51,252 bases of DNA, taken from the IMG/VR virus record IMGVR_UViG_3300045996_000928, positions 1 to 51,252 of that record; one strand, 5' to 3'. The first letter of the stretch is position 1, and each line of letters starts with the position of its first letter. Positions 24,266-32,898 of this stretch are shown here, piece after piece. The position numbers and the translations under genes were made by a program. The notes under the pieces are model-generated. The model saw only the letters and a program-made list of their open reading frames with translations. It searched no databases and was not told the DNA's origin. The stretch comes from a virus.

Positions 24266-25089
24266 TAGGCATCGTAATTAAAGTCCGTAGTGGCTTTAGC
24301 AACTGTTTCAATATAAGCTTCACCCTCCGGGCTTAATATGTTGCCGCCGGGATTATCTTTAAGAAACTGCTCTTGAGCTTGTGATAGCGTTTTAATACCG
24401 CCTCCGCTACCGCCTGGGTTATCATTACCACCCCTGCCGCCCGGTTGTTTATCTTCAACAAATTTCTTTTCAACAAAGAATGTGGCAACAGCATCTTTAG
24501 GGGCTATGTAGTCTTTTGTCTTATCGTCTCTTAGAATAACACCATCTTTTTTGACAAATCTTTTTCCTTCATCATCTTTGCCGAATTCAAGATTATTCTT
24601 TAATAATAGTAAATAATCTTTATCACTCATATCGCCCTTACGACCTGCCGGGAAACTTGACAGTAATTCAGTATCGAATAGAACCGTTTCATTATTAGCT
24701 TTTTCAGCCAATAGATCAGCTTCAAGCTTTTCATTATTCTTTATAAGCAGGTCAATACGTTCTTTGGTTGCAGCATCACCGCCTGTGGCAATAGTATCTA
24801 ATGCTGTTAATAGCTTTGCGGTGTCTTTAGCGTCTATATCCAGGCTATACTTTTTAGCAATATCCTTTGCAAGTAATTCTTTGCCTACTAGTTTGCCCCT
24901 GTCGTAACCCTCTTTATCAGCCAGTTTTTTTACATTCTCATCACGGGCGGCAAGATCATCATCAGAATATGTTTTTACTTCAGGCACTTCAAAGTCCTGC
25001 TCATCTTCATGCCTAATGGCTTCTATAAGCTTATCGGTATCTTTACCAAATAAGACTTTCAATTTTTTAAGTTCGGTTGATTTTAACAT
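24265..25089 (-). CDS. Putative capsid scaffolding protein
   Basis: A 274-residue, strongly charged, helical protein. Long helices span about 1-130, then comes a compact middle part (DYLLLLKNNLEFGKDDEGKR), a Gly/Pro/Asn-rich linker (PGGRGGNDNPGGSGGG) and a short C-terminal helix, as in phage scaffolds whose C-terminus binds the coat. Position between portal-linked genes and capsid gene supports this. No protease domain is visible. Confidence 0.65.
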   Translation of the reverse strand: MLKSTELKKLKVLFGKDTDKLIEAIRHEDEQDFEVPEVKTYSDDDLAARDENVKKLADKEGYDRGKLVGKELLAKDIAKKYSLDIDAKDTAKLLTALDTIATGGDAATKERIDLLIKNNEKLEADLLAEKANNETVLFDTELLSSFPAGRKGDMSDKDYLLLLKNNLEFGKDDEGKRFVKKDGVILRDDKTKDYIAPKDAVATFFVEKKFVEDKQPGGRGGNDNPGGSGGGIKTLSQAQEQFLKDNPGGNILSPEGEAYIETVAKATTDFNYDA

Positions 25090-25110
25090 TGTTTTAGTTT
25101 TTTGGGTTGA

Positions 25111-25389
25111 TTAATTTGCTAAACCTAATTTTTTCTTAACCTGTTGTTTTTCGTTTTGCTCGTTAGTCTTTTGGGCTAACATATTCCAGTAAGCTTGTAT
25201 TTTAGCTTCGTATTCTGCCAATGACAGATTAATTTGAGTTGGTTGCCCATGTGAATAGATGAAAATACTTGCATCATCAAAGCCCTGATGGTAGCTTCCT
25301 ATTTGAGACGGCTGAAACTTGCCTATTACGGTTTTTTGCTCTTTGTCATAACCTATAACAACGGGCAACTCTAAATAAGGCAACAGCAT
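25111..25389 (-). CDS. Hypothetical head-region protein (92 aa)
   Basis: N-terminal beta part (LPYLELPVVIGYDKEQKTVIG) and a helical, Lys/Gln-rich C-terminus. One-base overlap with the next gene at 25389 indicates co-translation. No family recognised. Confidence 0.5.
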   Translation of the reverse strand: MLLPYLELPVVIGYDKEQKTVIGKFQPSQIGSYHQGFDDASIFIYSHGQPTQINLSLAEYEAKIQAYWNMLAQKTNEQNEKQQVKKKLGLAN

Positions 25390-25610
25390 TAAGCCTGTAT
25401 TGTTAAGTCCATATATTCATCTAATGATCCTGTACGGGTAGAATTATCTTCTAAAACCCATGCCAGTACACAATATTGATGATATAGCTTAGAGGCTTCG
25501 ATTTCATCAAAACACCCTTTGACCAAAACATCCGGTATCTGCTTAGTCTTTTCTTCTAATAACTGTTTAATCTCATTAAACTTGGTTACTAACTTTTCTT
25601 CGCAAATCAT
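25389..25610 (-). CDS. Hypothetical head-region protein (73 aa)
   Basis: Small helical protein with a possible leucine-rich coiled coil (about 8-22) and a Tyr/His-containing middle. It overlaps both neighbours by one base. Function unknown. Confidence 0.5.
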   Translation of the reverse strand: MICEEKLVTKFNEIKQLLEEKTKQIPDVLVKGCFDEIEASKLYHQYCVLAWVLEDNSTRTGSLDEYMDLTIQA

Positions 25611-25975
25611 TACACTTGTGGTTTTACTAACAGGTAATAAACAGATGTTTGAGCCTCACGGGTTTTGCTATCGCTTACATGAGCGTTTAGTTCCAGGGCA
25701 TCGCTCCATTTAAGGCGGGTTTTTTGGATAGGCTTAGTGCTGTTTAATCTTATCCCGGCCACATAGGCCACTTTTTCACCGTTATCTTCATCTAATTTAA
25801 ACTTTCCAACGCTCGAAGCTTTGTAAGAATGAAAGTCGTACTTGTTGTTTAATAGTAGCCCGGCAGTTACTTTTTGGTAGTTATCCCAATGTTCACCCAT
25901 TAAATTTTCGTAATCAATACCGGCTAACTCTAAATCCTTGTTTGGATCTGCCGATTGTGCTTCTTTTTTTGCCAT
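25610..25975 (-). CDS. Hypothetical head-region protein (121 aa)
   Basis: Charged N-terminus, then a mixed helix and strand domain with KYDFHSYKASSVGKF and RLKWSDALELNAHVSD. Encoded between portal and scaffold genes, so it could be a minor head protein or head-tail adaptor. No motif recognised. Confidence 0.5.
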   Translation of the reverse strand: MAKKEAQSADPNKDLELAGIDYENLMGEHWDNYQKVTAGLLLNNKYDFHSYKASSVGKFKLDEDNGEKVAYVAGIRLNSTKPIQKTRLKWSDALELNAHVSDSKTREAQTSVYYLLVKPQV

Positions 25976-25998
25976 TGTTTTTAAAAGATTAGTTATAA

Positions 25999-27753
25999 TT
26001 AATTAGTTGGTTGCATTTTAGGCTCTACAGGCGGGGTTAATAAATCATTTACATCAACCATTTTAGTAGTAGCGTAACCCTGTAGGTCTGATATTAATTT
26101 ATCTTTAGCCGTAGTTAGTAAGTAGGTACTTTCTTTGGTAGCAAGCCATTCGCTGTAATAAAGCTTTGTAAAGAAGTCTAAGCGGCTAGGGTTGCTCATC
26201 TTAACCTGATCTATGGTTTGATGAACAAAAGGCTCTACATCCATTAATTTAAGCTTAATAGCCAATTGTTTTTGGTCATTAGCATACATAGCATGGTAGT
26301 ACTTGCTTAGAGTGTCAAATAAGGCTGTTTGGGGCGCACCTTTTGTTTTCATGGCTAAATACATCTCCATTAATTCATCAGGTGTCTCAAGTATGTAATA
26401 ACGTCCATAAGTGCGAACGCTATCTTTGAAAGTGTCGGGAAACATTTTTTCACCAATGAAATTACATAAGGCATTTTCGGTTGATTGCGCCCAATCTGCC
26501 GTTTTGTTTAACCTGGCATAGATGGGTTGCAAATCAGTAAGTGTTTTAGTAGCGGTTTCCTTAATTGATTTTTGCCCTACTTCCGGGCCTGTTGTGCTTT
26601 GAACTGATGTAGTACCCCAATAGGTATCATTCATTGCGGTTTCAATATCATTAAGGGATGTATCTTGTTTATTCCATATATCAATTGGCGGGGTAGCATA
26701 TCCGAAGTAATTAGCCATGTTGATGCCCTGATCCCCCTGTTTTGGCAATGGCACTTTAATTGAATCGGCTACTTTGGTACATAATTTAAACCCCGTGCCT
26801 TTATCTGCGCCCGCAGGTGTACAACCGGGACATGAGCCACCACTTAAAAAACCTGTCCCGCTGCATTGCTCACATGAAACCATAGGCTCAAATGATTTAG
26901 CAAAGCCATTATACTTTTTACTTAAGTCACGTATTGACCTATCCTGAAAGTATGATTGTGATAACTCAATAGTTTTTTGTACTGGAGATAAGAAGTTTTG
27001 ATTGTTTTTAAAGTCTATTAGGTCGGATGCAATAATTGCAGGAACTGTTTTAAATACAACTGGGATAGTGTGCAACTCTTGTATCGAACCATTTGCGTTT
27101 TTTAATATCCTATCTTCAGCATCATCAACAAAGCGGTAATAGTTAGAATATTTGCTTGTTACTTCCTGCTTTAAATCAGCATCAGCAGACGTATCAATAC
27201 CTGCCTCGGTAAGTAATCTAATTGCTTCGGCAATGGTTAACCTAAAACAAACGTATTCAAGCCTGCGTCCGTTGGTTTGATAGTCATAAATACAGTCTGT
27301 GCTTTTATAAGTAGGGTAAGCATTGCTATTGACATCAACTTCAACAAATAACACGCCCATAGGATCAACACGGTATGCTTCAAGAGCAAATTCCTTTATC
27401 CATTTTCGGATAGTCATGTTAAACCTTATTTTATCTAATACTGCATCAAATTCAATAGTTTGTTTTTCATCTAATCCTGCATAGTATGAAGCACCACCTT
27501 TGGCACTAAAAACCATTTCTTCACGGTGTAATAACCGAGCAAATAAATCAGCGTTTGAAGTAGCTCCTTTTTTGCGCTCTCCATAAACATCTTCACTTTC
27601 AAAATAGGTATTTTGCTTTAATGATTTTTGGGCTTCATCACCCAGTACATTGAGTCTTAAACTTGTAGAATAGTCTCGTGCTTTCGATACTAAATCCTTT
27701 GATGGATTGTTTTTAATGATAATCTGTACTTGATCAAATTTGATTATTGCCAT
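25999..27753 (-). CDS. Portal protein with zinc-ribbon insert
   Basis: A 584-residue protein directly downstream of terL. Overall layout matches a phage portal: N-terminal wing with FARLLHREEMVFSA, then helices, and a C-terminal helical part. At residues 294-311 it carries two Cys-x2-Cys knuckles, CEQCSGTGF and CPGC, of the DnaJ zinc-ribbon type (CxxCxGxG). The order terS, terL, portal is canonical. The portal ring is the DNA entry channel and nucleates head assembly. The ribbon is unusual and may bind metal or another protein. Confidence 0.75.
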   Translation of the reverse strand: MAIIKFDQVQIIIKNNPSKDLVSKARDYSTSLRLNVLGDEAQKSLKQNTYFESEDVYGERKKGATSNADLFARLLHREEMVFSAKGGASYYAGLDEKQTIEFDAVLDKIRFNMTIRKWIKEFALEAYRVDPMGVLFVEVDVNSNAYPTYKSTDCIYDYQTNGRRLEYVCFRLTIAEAIRLLTEAGIDTSADADLKQEVTSKYSNYYRFVDDAEDRILKNANGSIQELHTIPVVFKTVPAIIASDLIDFKNNQNFLSPVQKTIELSQSYFQDRSIRDLSKKYNGFAKSFEPMVSCEQCSGTGFLSGGSCPGCTPAGADKGTGFKLCTKVADSIKVPLPKQGDQGINMANYFGYATPPIDIWNKQDTSLNDIETAMNDTYWGTTSVQSTTGPEVGQKSIKETATKTLTDLQPIYARLNKTADWAQSTENALCNFIGEKMFPDTFKDSVRTYGRYYILETPDELMEMYLAMKTKGAPQTALFDTLSKYYHAMYANDQKQLAIKLKLMDVEPFVHQTIDQVKMSNPSRLDFFTKLYYSEWLATKESTYLLTTAKDKLISDLQGYATTKMVDVNDLLTPPVEPKMQPTN

Positions 27754-27805
27754 GTAGGCAAATTTAGATAAGAATATTTATCAAAAAAAGTACTATTTTT
27801 TTACA

Positions 27806-29119
27806 TTAATAAACACGCATTGAAGCCTTGCCTCTTTGATCTTCGCAGACGTACCCAAATGCGTCTAAAAATGCATGATCATACCCTGCTTTTGGTGTAT
27901 CTGTGTAGTTGCCATATTTGTCTTGATCGTATACGCAATTATTAACCTCTTCCCATAATTCGGCGTGTTCTTCAACTGCATAAATTTCTAAGCCGGTCAT
28001 TAATCCAATACGAGCTTTAATATCTTTAGATGGGCATGGAACTGCATAAAAACCCCTGTTTAATTCGGGATGCTTTCTATACATTTCAATATCTAAATCA
28101 CGCCACCCGGTTGCTAACTTGTTAATGGTTTCAGGCTCTGCATAATCACATACAATTTTATCTTGTGGGCCAAGCTTCAAAGTGCTATATAATTTACCTA
28201 TTTCTAATACAGGTTTTGGCTTATAGCAAATCAGCCTTACATAAGCCTTGTTGCCATCAAATTTAGCCCCTATAGTTGCTGCCGGGCTTGCTGTTCCGAA
28301 ATCCTGACCAAATACTTCAGGTAAGCGTAAAGCCATGTAATCAGCAAGCTTAATAGGTTTTACCTTAGTAAACACTTGGCCTTTACGCCCGGTGCTTGCA
28401 TAACCTTTAATAGCTGTTAAGTAGTAATGCGGGTTGTATAAATGATGGTCAGGCTTGCCGTAACCCTCGTAATTATCTACAATGTGGGCCGGTAGGTATG
28501 GATTATCTAAGTAGGATGTTTGTATGCAGAAAAAACCTTTTATGTCTTTTGGTATAAGTTCATAGTAACCATCTTCTACTTGCCTGGTATTAAAGAACCT
28601 CTTAACTATCCAGTGGCCCAAATCAGGGGTGTTAAGCATAATTACAATGATAGCGCCCCGCTTGCGCAAGCTATCGGCAAAGGTGTTAAACTTATCAACG
28701 TCTCTTATATCTTCGGCCTCTTCAATTACCGCTATATCAATTGCCGCATCACCCTTTAAGTTTGCAGACTTTTGATTATTGGAAGCCCTGAAGCCTTTGG
28801 TGTAAACTAAGGTGTTGCCGGTTTTCTTTTCTTTTAACTCGGTTTCGTTTTTAGAATAGTAATGATCAAGTATTCCATCTTCATTAGCGGTGTCATACCT
28901 TGCCCAAATCTCACTTAAAATACTTTCTTTGATACGGGTTAATTCATCACGTAGGATAACACAACGTTTCTTTTCAATTGTGGCTTTGTAGGCTATGAAT
29001 TTAGATACCTCATAGGTTTTTCGGCCTCCACGCCCTCCGATTGCAACTACTATGCTTATATCTTCAGGTAGTTCATAAAGGGCTTTAAATGGGCCAGTAT
29101 CTAATACCTCAACTTCCAT
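27806..29119 (-). CDS. terL: Terminase large subunit
   Basis: A 437-residue packaging motor. The ATPase has the deviant Walker A IGGRGGRKT (27-35) and a Walker B with Glu133-Glu134 (IDIAVIEEAED). The C-terminal RNase H-like nuclease shows Asp273 (GQDFGT), Asp325 (IVCDYAE) and Asp414/Asp419 (YDHAFLDAFGY). The order terS, terL, portal and a one-base gap to terS complete the picture. It cuts concatemers and pumps DNA into proheads. Whether ends are cos or pac cannot be told from the sequence. Confidence 0.92.
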   Translation of the reverse strand: MEVEVLDTGPFKALYELPEDISIVVAIGGRGGRKTYEVSKFIAYKATIEKKRCVILRDELTRIKESILSEIWARYDTANEDGILDHYYSKNETELKEKKTGNTLVYTKGFRASNNQKSANLKGDAAIDIAVIEEAEDIRDVDKFNTFADSLRKRGAIIVIMLNTPDLGHWIVKRFFNTRQVEDGYYELIPKDIKGFFCIQTSYLDNPYLPAHIVDNYEGYGKPDHHLYNPHYYLTAIKGYASTGRKGQVFTKVKPIKLADYMALRLPEVFGQDFGTASPAATIGAKFDGNKAYVRLICYKPKPVLEIGKLYSTLKLGPQDKIVCDYAEPETINKLATGWRDLDIEMYRKHPELNRGFYAVPCPSKDIKARIGLMTGLEIYAVEEHAELWEEVNNCVYDQDKYGNYTDTPKAGYDHAFLDAFGYVCEDQRGKASMRVY

Positions 29120-29575
29120 TTATTTAAAAGTTACCTTTTGCGAAAGTTCAAAGCCCCCACTATGCTCAACATCTGTTTTATCAGAAATTTTATTGAGACG
29201 AGCCGTTAAGTTAGCATTAAACGCTCCTACCATTGCGCCCTCGACCTGTTGAGTAACTATAATATCCTCTATACGTGATATGACCGTGAAAAAATCTTCA
29301 CTGCAAGTTGTTTTAAACTTGCGAAAGTAAGATGAATCACAGCCTAGATATAAACATAGCCCTGTCAATGTGTAAGGTCTTGCCGTAGGTATTGATATGA
29401 TCTGCCCGGCAAATTCACCGCCTTTTATGGCTTCTTTATTCATCCACGGGCTTTCATCTACGTATGTTAGATATTCTTCTACCGCCTCCATTAACAATTC
29501 AGGGGTTGCAAATAGTTTGTCCCTGCCATGTTTTGCCCTTTTTTTCCAAAAGGAGTTTCCACTCGGTGCTGCCAT
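29120..29575 (-). CDS. terS: Terminase small subunit (gp3-like DNA packaging protein)
   Basis: A 151-residue protein with a long N-terminal helix-rich part (FATPELLMEAVEEYLTYVDE) and the segment RPYTLTGLCLYLGCDSSYFR, a helix-turn-helix as in the P22 gp3-like packaging family. It lies directly before terL. The small subunit forms a ring that recognises the packaging site. Confidence 0.8.
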   Translation of the reverse strand: MAAPSGNSFWKKRAKHGRDKLFATPELLMEAVEEYLTYVDESPWMNKEAIKGGEFAGQIISIPTARPYTLTGLCLYLGCDSSYFRKFKTTCSEDFFTVISRIEDIIVTQQVEGAMVGAFNANLTARLNKISDKTDVEHSGGFELSQKVTFK

Positions 29576-29576
29576 G

Positions 29577-30005
29577 TTAAATCTTCTTTATTTCTAGGTA
29601 GCCTGATGCATACCCATTGTATTTTTCTGTATATTCTTTTAGGCTTTCACAAATGCCGTGTCCTGAACAAATTATTTTACCCTTATTATATGCTATCCAA
29701 TGCGCTGCCGTTCCCCTACGTAAGCCACTATCTATAGGTGGCCCATACCATCCAACAGCTATTAAACACAAATCAGGCAAAACGGTATCTTGTGTTATTA
29801 ATTGCATTCTTTCATTTGACGAATAACCCAATGCTTTTAATGCTACTGCTACATCTTTTGTATGAGTACCGGTTTTACGTTTATTGACACCCGGTTTACC
29901 AAAAGCTTTAATACTTTCTTCAGGCGTACATCCTATTAAATTAGCGACTGCATATTGACCGCACAATCCAGTATTTTCAGGCTGTAAAAAAATATCAGTA
30001 TTCAT
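29577..30005 (-). CDS. Papain-like (C39-type) cysteine protease
   Basis: A 142-residue single-domain protein. The motif FLQPENTGLCGQYAVANLIG has Gln8 and Cys15 in the spacing of papain/C39 enzymes (oxyanion Gln and nucleophile Cys). GTAAHWIAYNKGKI supplies His102 with Asn107 close behind, though the usual acidic or Asn partner may be elsewhere. It starts the late minus-strand block, 2 bp before terS, behind a terminator. No other protease is recognisable among the head genes, so a prohead maturation role is possible. An isopeptidase or host-targeting role is also possible. Confidence 0.68.
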   Translation of the reverse strand: MNTDIFLQPENTGLCGQYAVANLIGCTPEESIKAFGKPGVNKRKTGTHTKDVAVALKALGYSSNERMQLITQDTVLPDLCLIAVGWYGPPIDSGLRRGTAAHWIAYNKGKIICSGHGICESLKEYTEKYNGYASGYLEIKKI

Positions 30006-30043
30006 ACAAATTTCAATGTAAAATTACCCTATATAATACAAAC

Positions 30044-30067
30044 AAAAAAGCCTCATTTTTTTGAGGC
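30044..30067 (-). terminator. Intrinsic terminator ending the early block
   Basis: Stem GCCTCA/TGAGGC (30050-30055, 30062-30067) with a T6 loop. On the minus strand it is followed by six T. It lies between the early genes and the late protease-terminase block, so late genes need their own promoter or antitermination. Confidence 0.75.
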
Positions 30068-30147
30068 AAATTTTAGTGTTTTTGATGAAGCGTTTCAGCC
30101 TTTATTCTTTTAGGTTTAGTTCTTCCCCTGATAAAGAATAAAAAAGG

Positions 30148-30426
30148 TTACTTGGTAAACACTAAAATATTATCAGTTTGAAATTCCTTTAATAGTGGCT
30201 CTAAATGTATTTTTGTTTCTGAATCCAGGCTTTTAACATCGCCGAGCATATTGTAACCATCTAACTTAAAATCGTATCGCTTAGCCGATCTTATTGGCCT
30301 ACCTGCCATCATTAACTGATAACCAAATACAAATAGAATTCCATCTTCGTAGTTAAACTCCGGCACTACATCGCATTGCTCATATTCAAATAAAGCTACG
30401 TTGCCTGTTATTAATAATTTGCTCAT
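30148..30426 (-). CDS. Hypothetical early protein (92 aa)
   Basis: The ATG at 30426 (MSKLLITGNVALFEYEQCDV) gives 92 residues. A longer frame up to 30519 would run into the neighbouring gene that stops at 30434, so the shorter start is preferred. Beta-rich, soluble. No family recognised. Confidence 0.5.
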   Translation of the reverse strand: MSKLLITGNVALFEYEQCDVVPEFNYEDGILFVFGYQLMMAGRPIRSAKRYDFKLDGYNMLGDVKSLDSETKIHLEPLLKEFQTDNILVFTK

Positions 30427-30433
30427 AGTTCCC

Positions 30434-30730
30434 TTATTGATTTGTATTGGTTGCTTTGTTGATGGCCGATTGCGCTTTCCTATATTTTTCAAGGCCACCT
30501 TCAGCAAGTCCGAAAACATTTACCAGTTGTAATACGTCTTGTAACGCCTCTAACAATTCAGGAGCTGATGCAATTAATGAGGCATTGGCTTTGGCATCTG
30601 GCCCATATAAACAGGCTACACTAAAGTCATTGTTCTTTCCCTCATCGCAAACTATCATATAACAATCATAATCCGCAAAGTCCTGTCCTTCCGTTATTGC
30701 CCACGGGCCGGTCGTAAATCTATTTTCCAT
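30434..30730 (-). CDS. Hypothetical phage protein with ANASLIASAPELLEAL motif (98 aa)
   Basis: The N-terminus FTTGPWAITEGQDFADYD and the motif ANASLIASAPELLEALQD are typical of a widespread short phage protein family of unknown function found in many early regions. No catalytic motif. Confidence 0.6.
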   Translation of the reverse strand: MENRFTTGPWAITEGQDFADYDCYMIVCDEGKNNDFSVACLYGPDAKANASLIASAPELLEALQDVLQLVNVFGLAEGGLEKYRKAQSAINKATNTNQ

Positions 30731-30760
30731 GTGTTTTATATAAGGGTACTTAGATACCCC

Positions 30761-31042
30761 TTAAATTACTTTTTCGTAGGTCATTTCAAAGATGTCAGGC
30801 TTGCATGGGTATAGTTCTCCCTTAACGCCTTTTATGATATAATCGCCTGGCATCGCCGTCATTTCGCCCTCAAGTGTGTTAATAATAATTTTATTGCCTG
30901 CCGGATCATTTATTCTAATAATTCCGTTTGGCTTACCCCATTCTGTATTAACAGCTTCGGATATCCATTCTGTAGCTTCAGATACTCTGTTACCATCCCA
31001 TAGGACTGCTTCAATTTCTACCGGTTTTTTTCTGTACTTCAT
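30761..31042 (-). CDS. Conserved phage protein (KYRKKPVEIEA / GDYIIKGVKGE family, 93 aa)
   Basis: The start MKYRKKPVEIEAVLWDGN and the end MPGDYIIKGVKGELYPCKPD-IFE are hallmarks of a very common phage protein family without a known function. The complete family length is present. Confidence 0.7.
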   Translation of the reverse strand: MKYRKKPVEIEAVLWDGNRVSEATEWISEAVNTEWGKPNGIIRINDPAGNKIIINTLEGEMTAMPGDYIIKGVKGELYPCKPDIFEMTYEKVI

Positions 31043-31044
31043 AT

Positions 31045-31191
31045 TTATTTAAATTGATGATACGGGCAATAATTATCAGCTTTAGTGGCCCTTACTTTAG
31101 TAAAGCCTATTTCTATATGACAAAAGTTTATTTTGTGTTCATCTGAATAATACCAAAACTTACAGTTACCACAAAATGCTTCCTCTTTCAT
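31045..31191 (-). CDS. Small Cys/His zinc-finger-like protein (48 aa)
   Basis: ATG at 31191, TAA at 31045. The product MKEEAFCGNCKFWYYSDEHK continues to FCHIEIGFTK and ends DNYCPYHQFK. The Cys-x2-Cys and later Cys-His and Cys-x2-His pairs suggest a zinc-binding finger. It ends 2 bp from the ATG of the gene at 31042. Confidence 0.6.
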   Translation of the reverse strand: MKEEAFCGNCKFWYYSDEHKINFCHIEIGFTKVRATKADNYCPYHQFK

Positions 31192-31230
31192 TATCTGTTT
31201 TTATATTGGGATTACTTAGAAAGTAAATAA

Positions 31231-31419
31231 TTAATCGTGCATGCCTAATATACCCTCGGCAACATTTATGACGCAGATGCCGGTTTGCAAGGCTACACAC
31301 CATTCAATCGCCATGTCCCACCTACTTTCATTAATACATTTATGCAACTCGGTAATGGCTGTTTGCAACTCCGGCCTTGTATTATTCAATAAATCGGCAA
31401 TCTCTTGTTCCGTTTTCAT
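31231..31419 (-). CDS. Hypothetical small protein (62 aa)
   Basis: A short helical protein, MKTEQEIADLLNNTRPELQT onward, with two Trp and two Cys. No motif recognised. Starts and spacing fit the surrounding short early genes. Confidence 0.45.
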   Translation of the reverse strand: MKTEQEIADLLNNTRPELQTAITELHKCINESRWDMAIEWCVALQTGICVINVAEGILGMHD

Positions 31420-31519
31420 CTTATATTGTTTTAATGCTTACACCCTCTCAAATTACCTTGGACGGTGCTAGGTGTTGTCTTTGTTTATTATAGTGGCTTG
31501 TAGGGGCTTAAAATGGGCT

Positions 31520-31828
31520 CTATTCGCTTTCGGGAATGTCTTTCCATAGATCAAAATACATGTACGGCGTCCCTTTGGGAATTATTTGATACCCCTGCGA
31601 TTGCGGCGTCGGATATTCGGGGTCTTCTTCGCCGTCATAAACCGACACGGGCTGCATGGCGTAATCATCCACAAAGTAATCTTCTTCAAGTTCGCCTACG
31701 TCTTGAATATTAAATCCCCGCTCTTCGCCACTAGCTATTACAGGACATTCTAACTGTTCATCATTAAGCGTGTTGCAAAATGTTTTTAATTCTCTAAAGG
31801 TTATTGCTTTTGCTGGTTCTGTTTTCAT
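31520..31828 (-). CDS. Hypothetical acidic protein (102 aa)
   Basis: Strongly acidic early protein with ITFRELKTFCNTLNDEQLEC at the N-terminus, a pattern of short phage proteins that begin 'T..eL...l..l...l..pV', and a Pro/Tyr-rich middle. No catalytic residues evident. Confidence 0.55.
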   Translation of the reverse strand: MKTEPAKAITFRELKTFCNTLNDEQLECPVIASGEERGFNIQDVGELEEDYFVDDYAMQPVSVYDGEEDPEYPTPQSQGYQIIPKGTPYMYFDLWKDIPESE

Positions 31829-31881
31829 ACTGTTTATTTACATTAAATATACTATTTATCAATGACTTATGCAATACCCTG

Positions 31882-32025
31882 TCAAGGTTTTTCAATGGTT
31901 ATTTTCCCGGTAAACCAATTAACCCGGACAGTGCCCTTATCCCTTACTTCCTCAACCGGCATAGGCTGTATTAAAGAGGTTGCCATGTAGATTGTAAAGG
32001 TGTATAGTATGCGGAGGCGGATCAT
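31882..32025 (-). CDS. Hypothetical small protein (47 aa)
   Basis: ATG at 32025 overlaps the TGA of the preceding gene (ATGA). The product begins MIRLRILYTFTIYMATSLIQ, a possible short membrane or signal segment, and ends with basic residues. Coupling supports expression. Function unknown. Confidence 0.4.
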   Translation of the reverse strand: MIRLRILYTFTIYMATSLIQPMPVEEVRDKGTVRVNWFTGKITIEKP

Positions 32026-32201
32026 ATTGAAAGTTCACGAACAACATGGTCGGTATTAAAACCCCATTCGAAACAAGTTCTTATAAGCCTATCGTTATTT
32101 TCTATGCCTCGTTTTAATTCAGCATCTGAAATATCAGTAAACCTTGCCCTCGCTTTGTTTACAACTTCTATTAAATACTTTTCAAATTGTTCCTCGTTCA
32201 T
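32022..32201 (-). CDS. Hypothetical small helical protein (59 aa)
   Basis: ATG at 32201, TGA at 32022, overlapping the next ATG by 4 bases. Fully helical and charged: MNEEQFEKYLIEVVNKARAR and later FEWGFNTDHVVRELSI. No motif recognised. Confidence 0.5.
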   Translation of the reverse strand: MNEEQFEKYLIEVVNKARARFTDISDAELKRGIENNDRLIRTCFEWGFNTDHVVRELSI

Positions 32202-32288
32202 AATATTTATATTTTACTCTGCCCCATAACGCCCTAAGACGCTAGTAAGAGGATGCTTAATGTTAGGTTAGTTTTCATGATTACTTGT

Positions 32289-32504
32289 TTATAGTGATGC
32301 TAATAAATCTTCTTTACTGCCGAATATGTCGGCTGATGAAAAGCGTATTGTATATTGGCTTCCTGCTGGGTTTTCTTTCACTGTGTAAATTATATAGTCG
32401 TTTTTTACACGTATTTCAATGTCAACTATTATAGATGAATGTACTTTGCCGTGCATTAAAAAATATCCTTTATCGCCTATATCTAATTTTGTTTCAATTT
32501 TCAT
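32289..32504 (-). CDS. Hypothetical SH3-like small protein (71 aa)
   Basis: The start IETKLDIGDKGYFLMHGKVH has the strand-turn pattern of a small SH3/KOW-type barrel common in short proteins of Bacteroidota phages, followed by YTIRFSSADIFGSKEDLL. No known function. Confidence 0.55.
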   Translation of the reverse strand: MKIETKLDIGDKGYFLMHGKVHSSIIVDIEIRVKNDYIIYTVKENPAGSQYTIRFSSADIFGSKEDLLASL

Positions 32505-32520
32505 AATCTTTTTGCTTTAT

Positions 32521-32697
32521 TTAGTTGGGGGTTGAGGTAAGGGCATCAATCTGCATAATGTGAGTTTTGCTTCTTGTTTTTACGCAGCAATCAGTATCAG
32601 TCGCCCAGACTATTTTGCCTTTGCCAGTTACACACTTAGTTTCGGTGTAGTATTCAAATGATACTTTGTCGCCGGGTTGTAGTTCTATCTTTTCCAT
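32521..32697 (-). CDS. Hypothetical small protein (58 aa)
   Basis: ATG at 32697, TAA at 32521. The product MEKIELQPGDKVSFEYYTET and later IVWATDTDCCVKTRSKTH looks like a small beta barrel with a Cys pair. It is separated from its neighbour at 32703 by 5 bp, so it belongs to the same operon. Confidence 0.5.
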   Translation of the reverse strand: MEKIELQPGDKVSFEYYTETKCVTGKGKIVWATDTDCCVKTRSKTHIMQIDALTSTPN

Positions 32698-32702
32698 AAT
32701 GC

Positions 32703-32876
32703 TTATTGTTTGGGTTTAAGGGTGGTAATGCGTAAATAACCAAGAAGTTTTATTTCATCTTCGGGTATCCATAACCGAGTACCATACAGATGCACAAGCG
32801 GAAAAAATCCATGATTAAATCCCGTGTATTGGTTGCCCCTGTAGTTATACACTTCAATTCGTTGCCCTGCATTCAT
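32703..32876 (-). CDS. Hypothetical small protein (57 aa)
   Basis: ATG at 32876, TAA at 32703. The product MNAGQRIEVYNYRGNQYTGF and later LYGTRLWIPEDEIKLLGYLR is a compact, aromatic, probably beta-barrel protein. No family recognised. Confidence 0.5.
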   Translation of the reverse strand: MNAGQRIEVYNYRGNQYTGFNHGFFPLVHLYGTRLWIPEDEIKLLGYLRITTLKPKQ

Positions 32877-32898
32877 GTTTATAGTGCTTGGTATTTGG

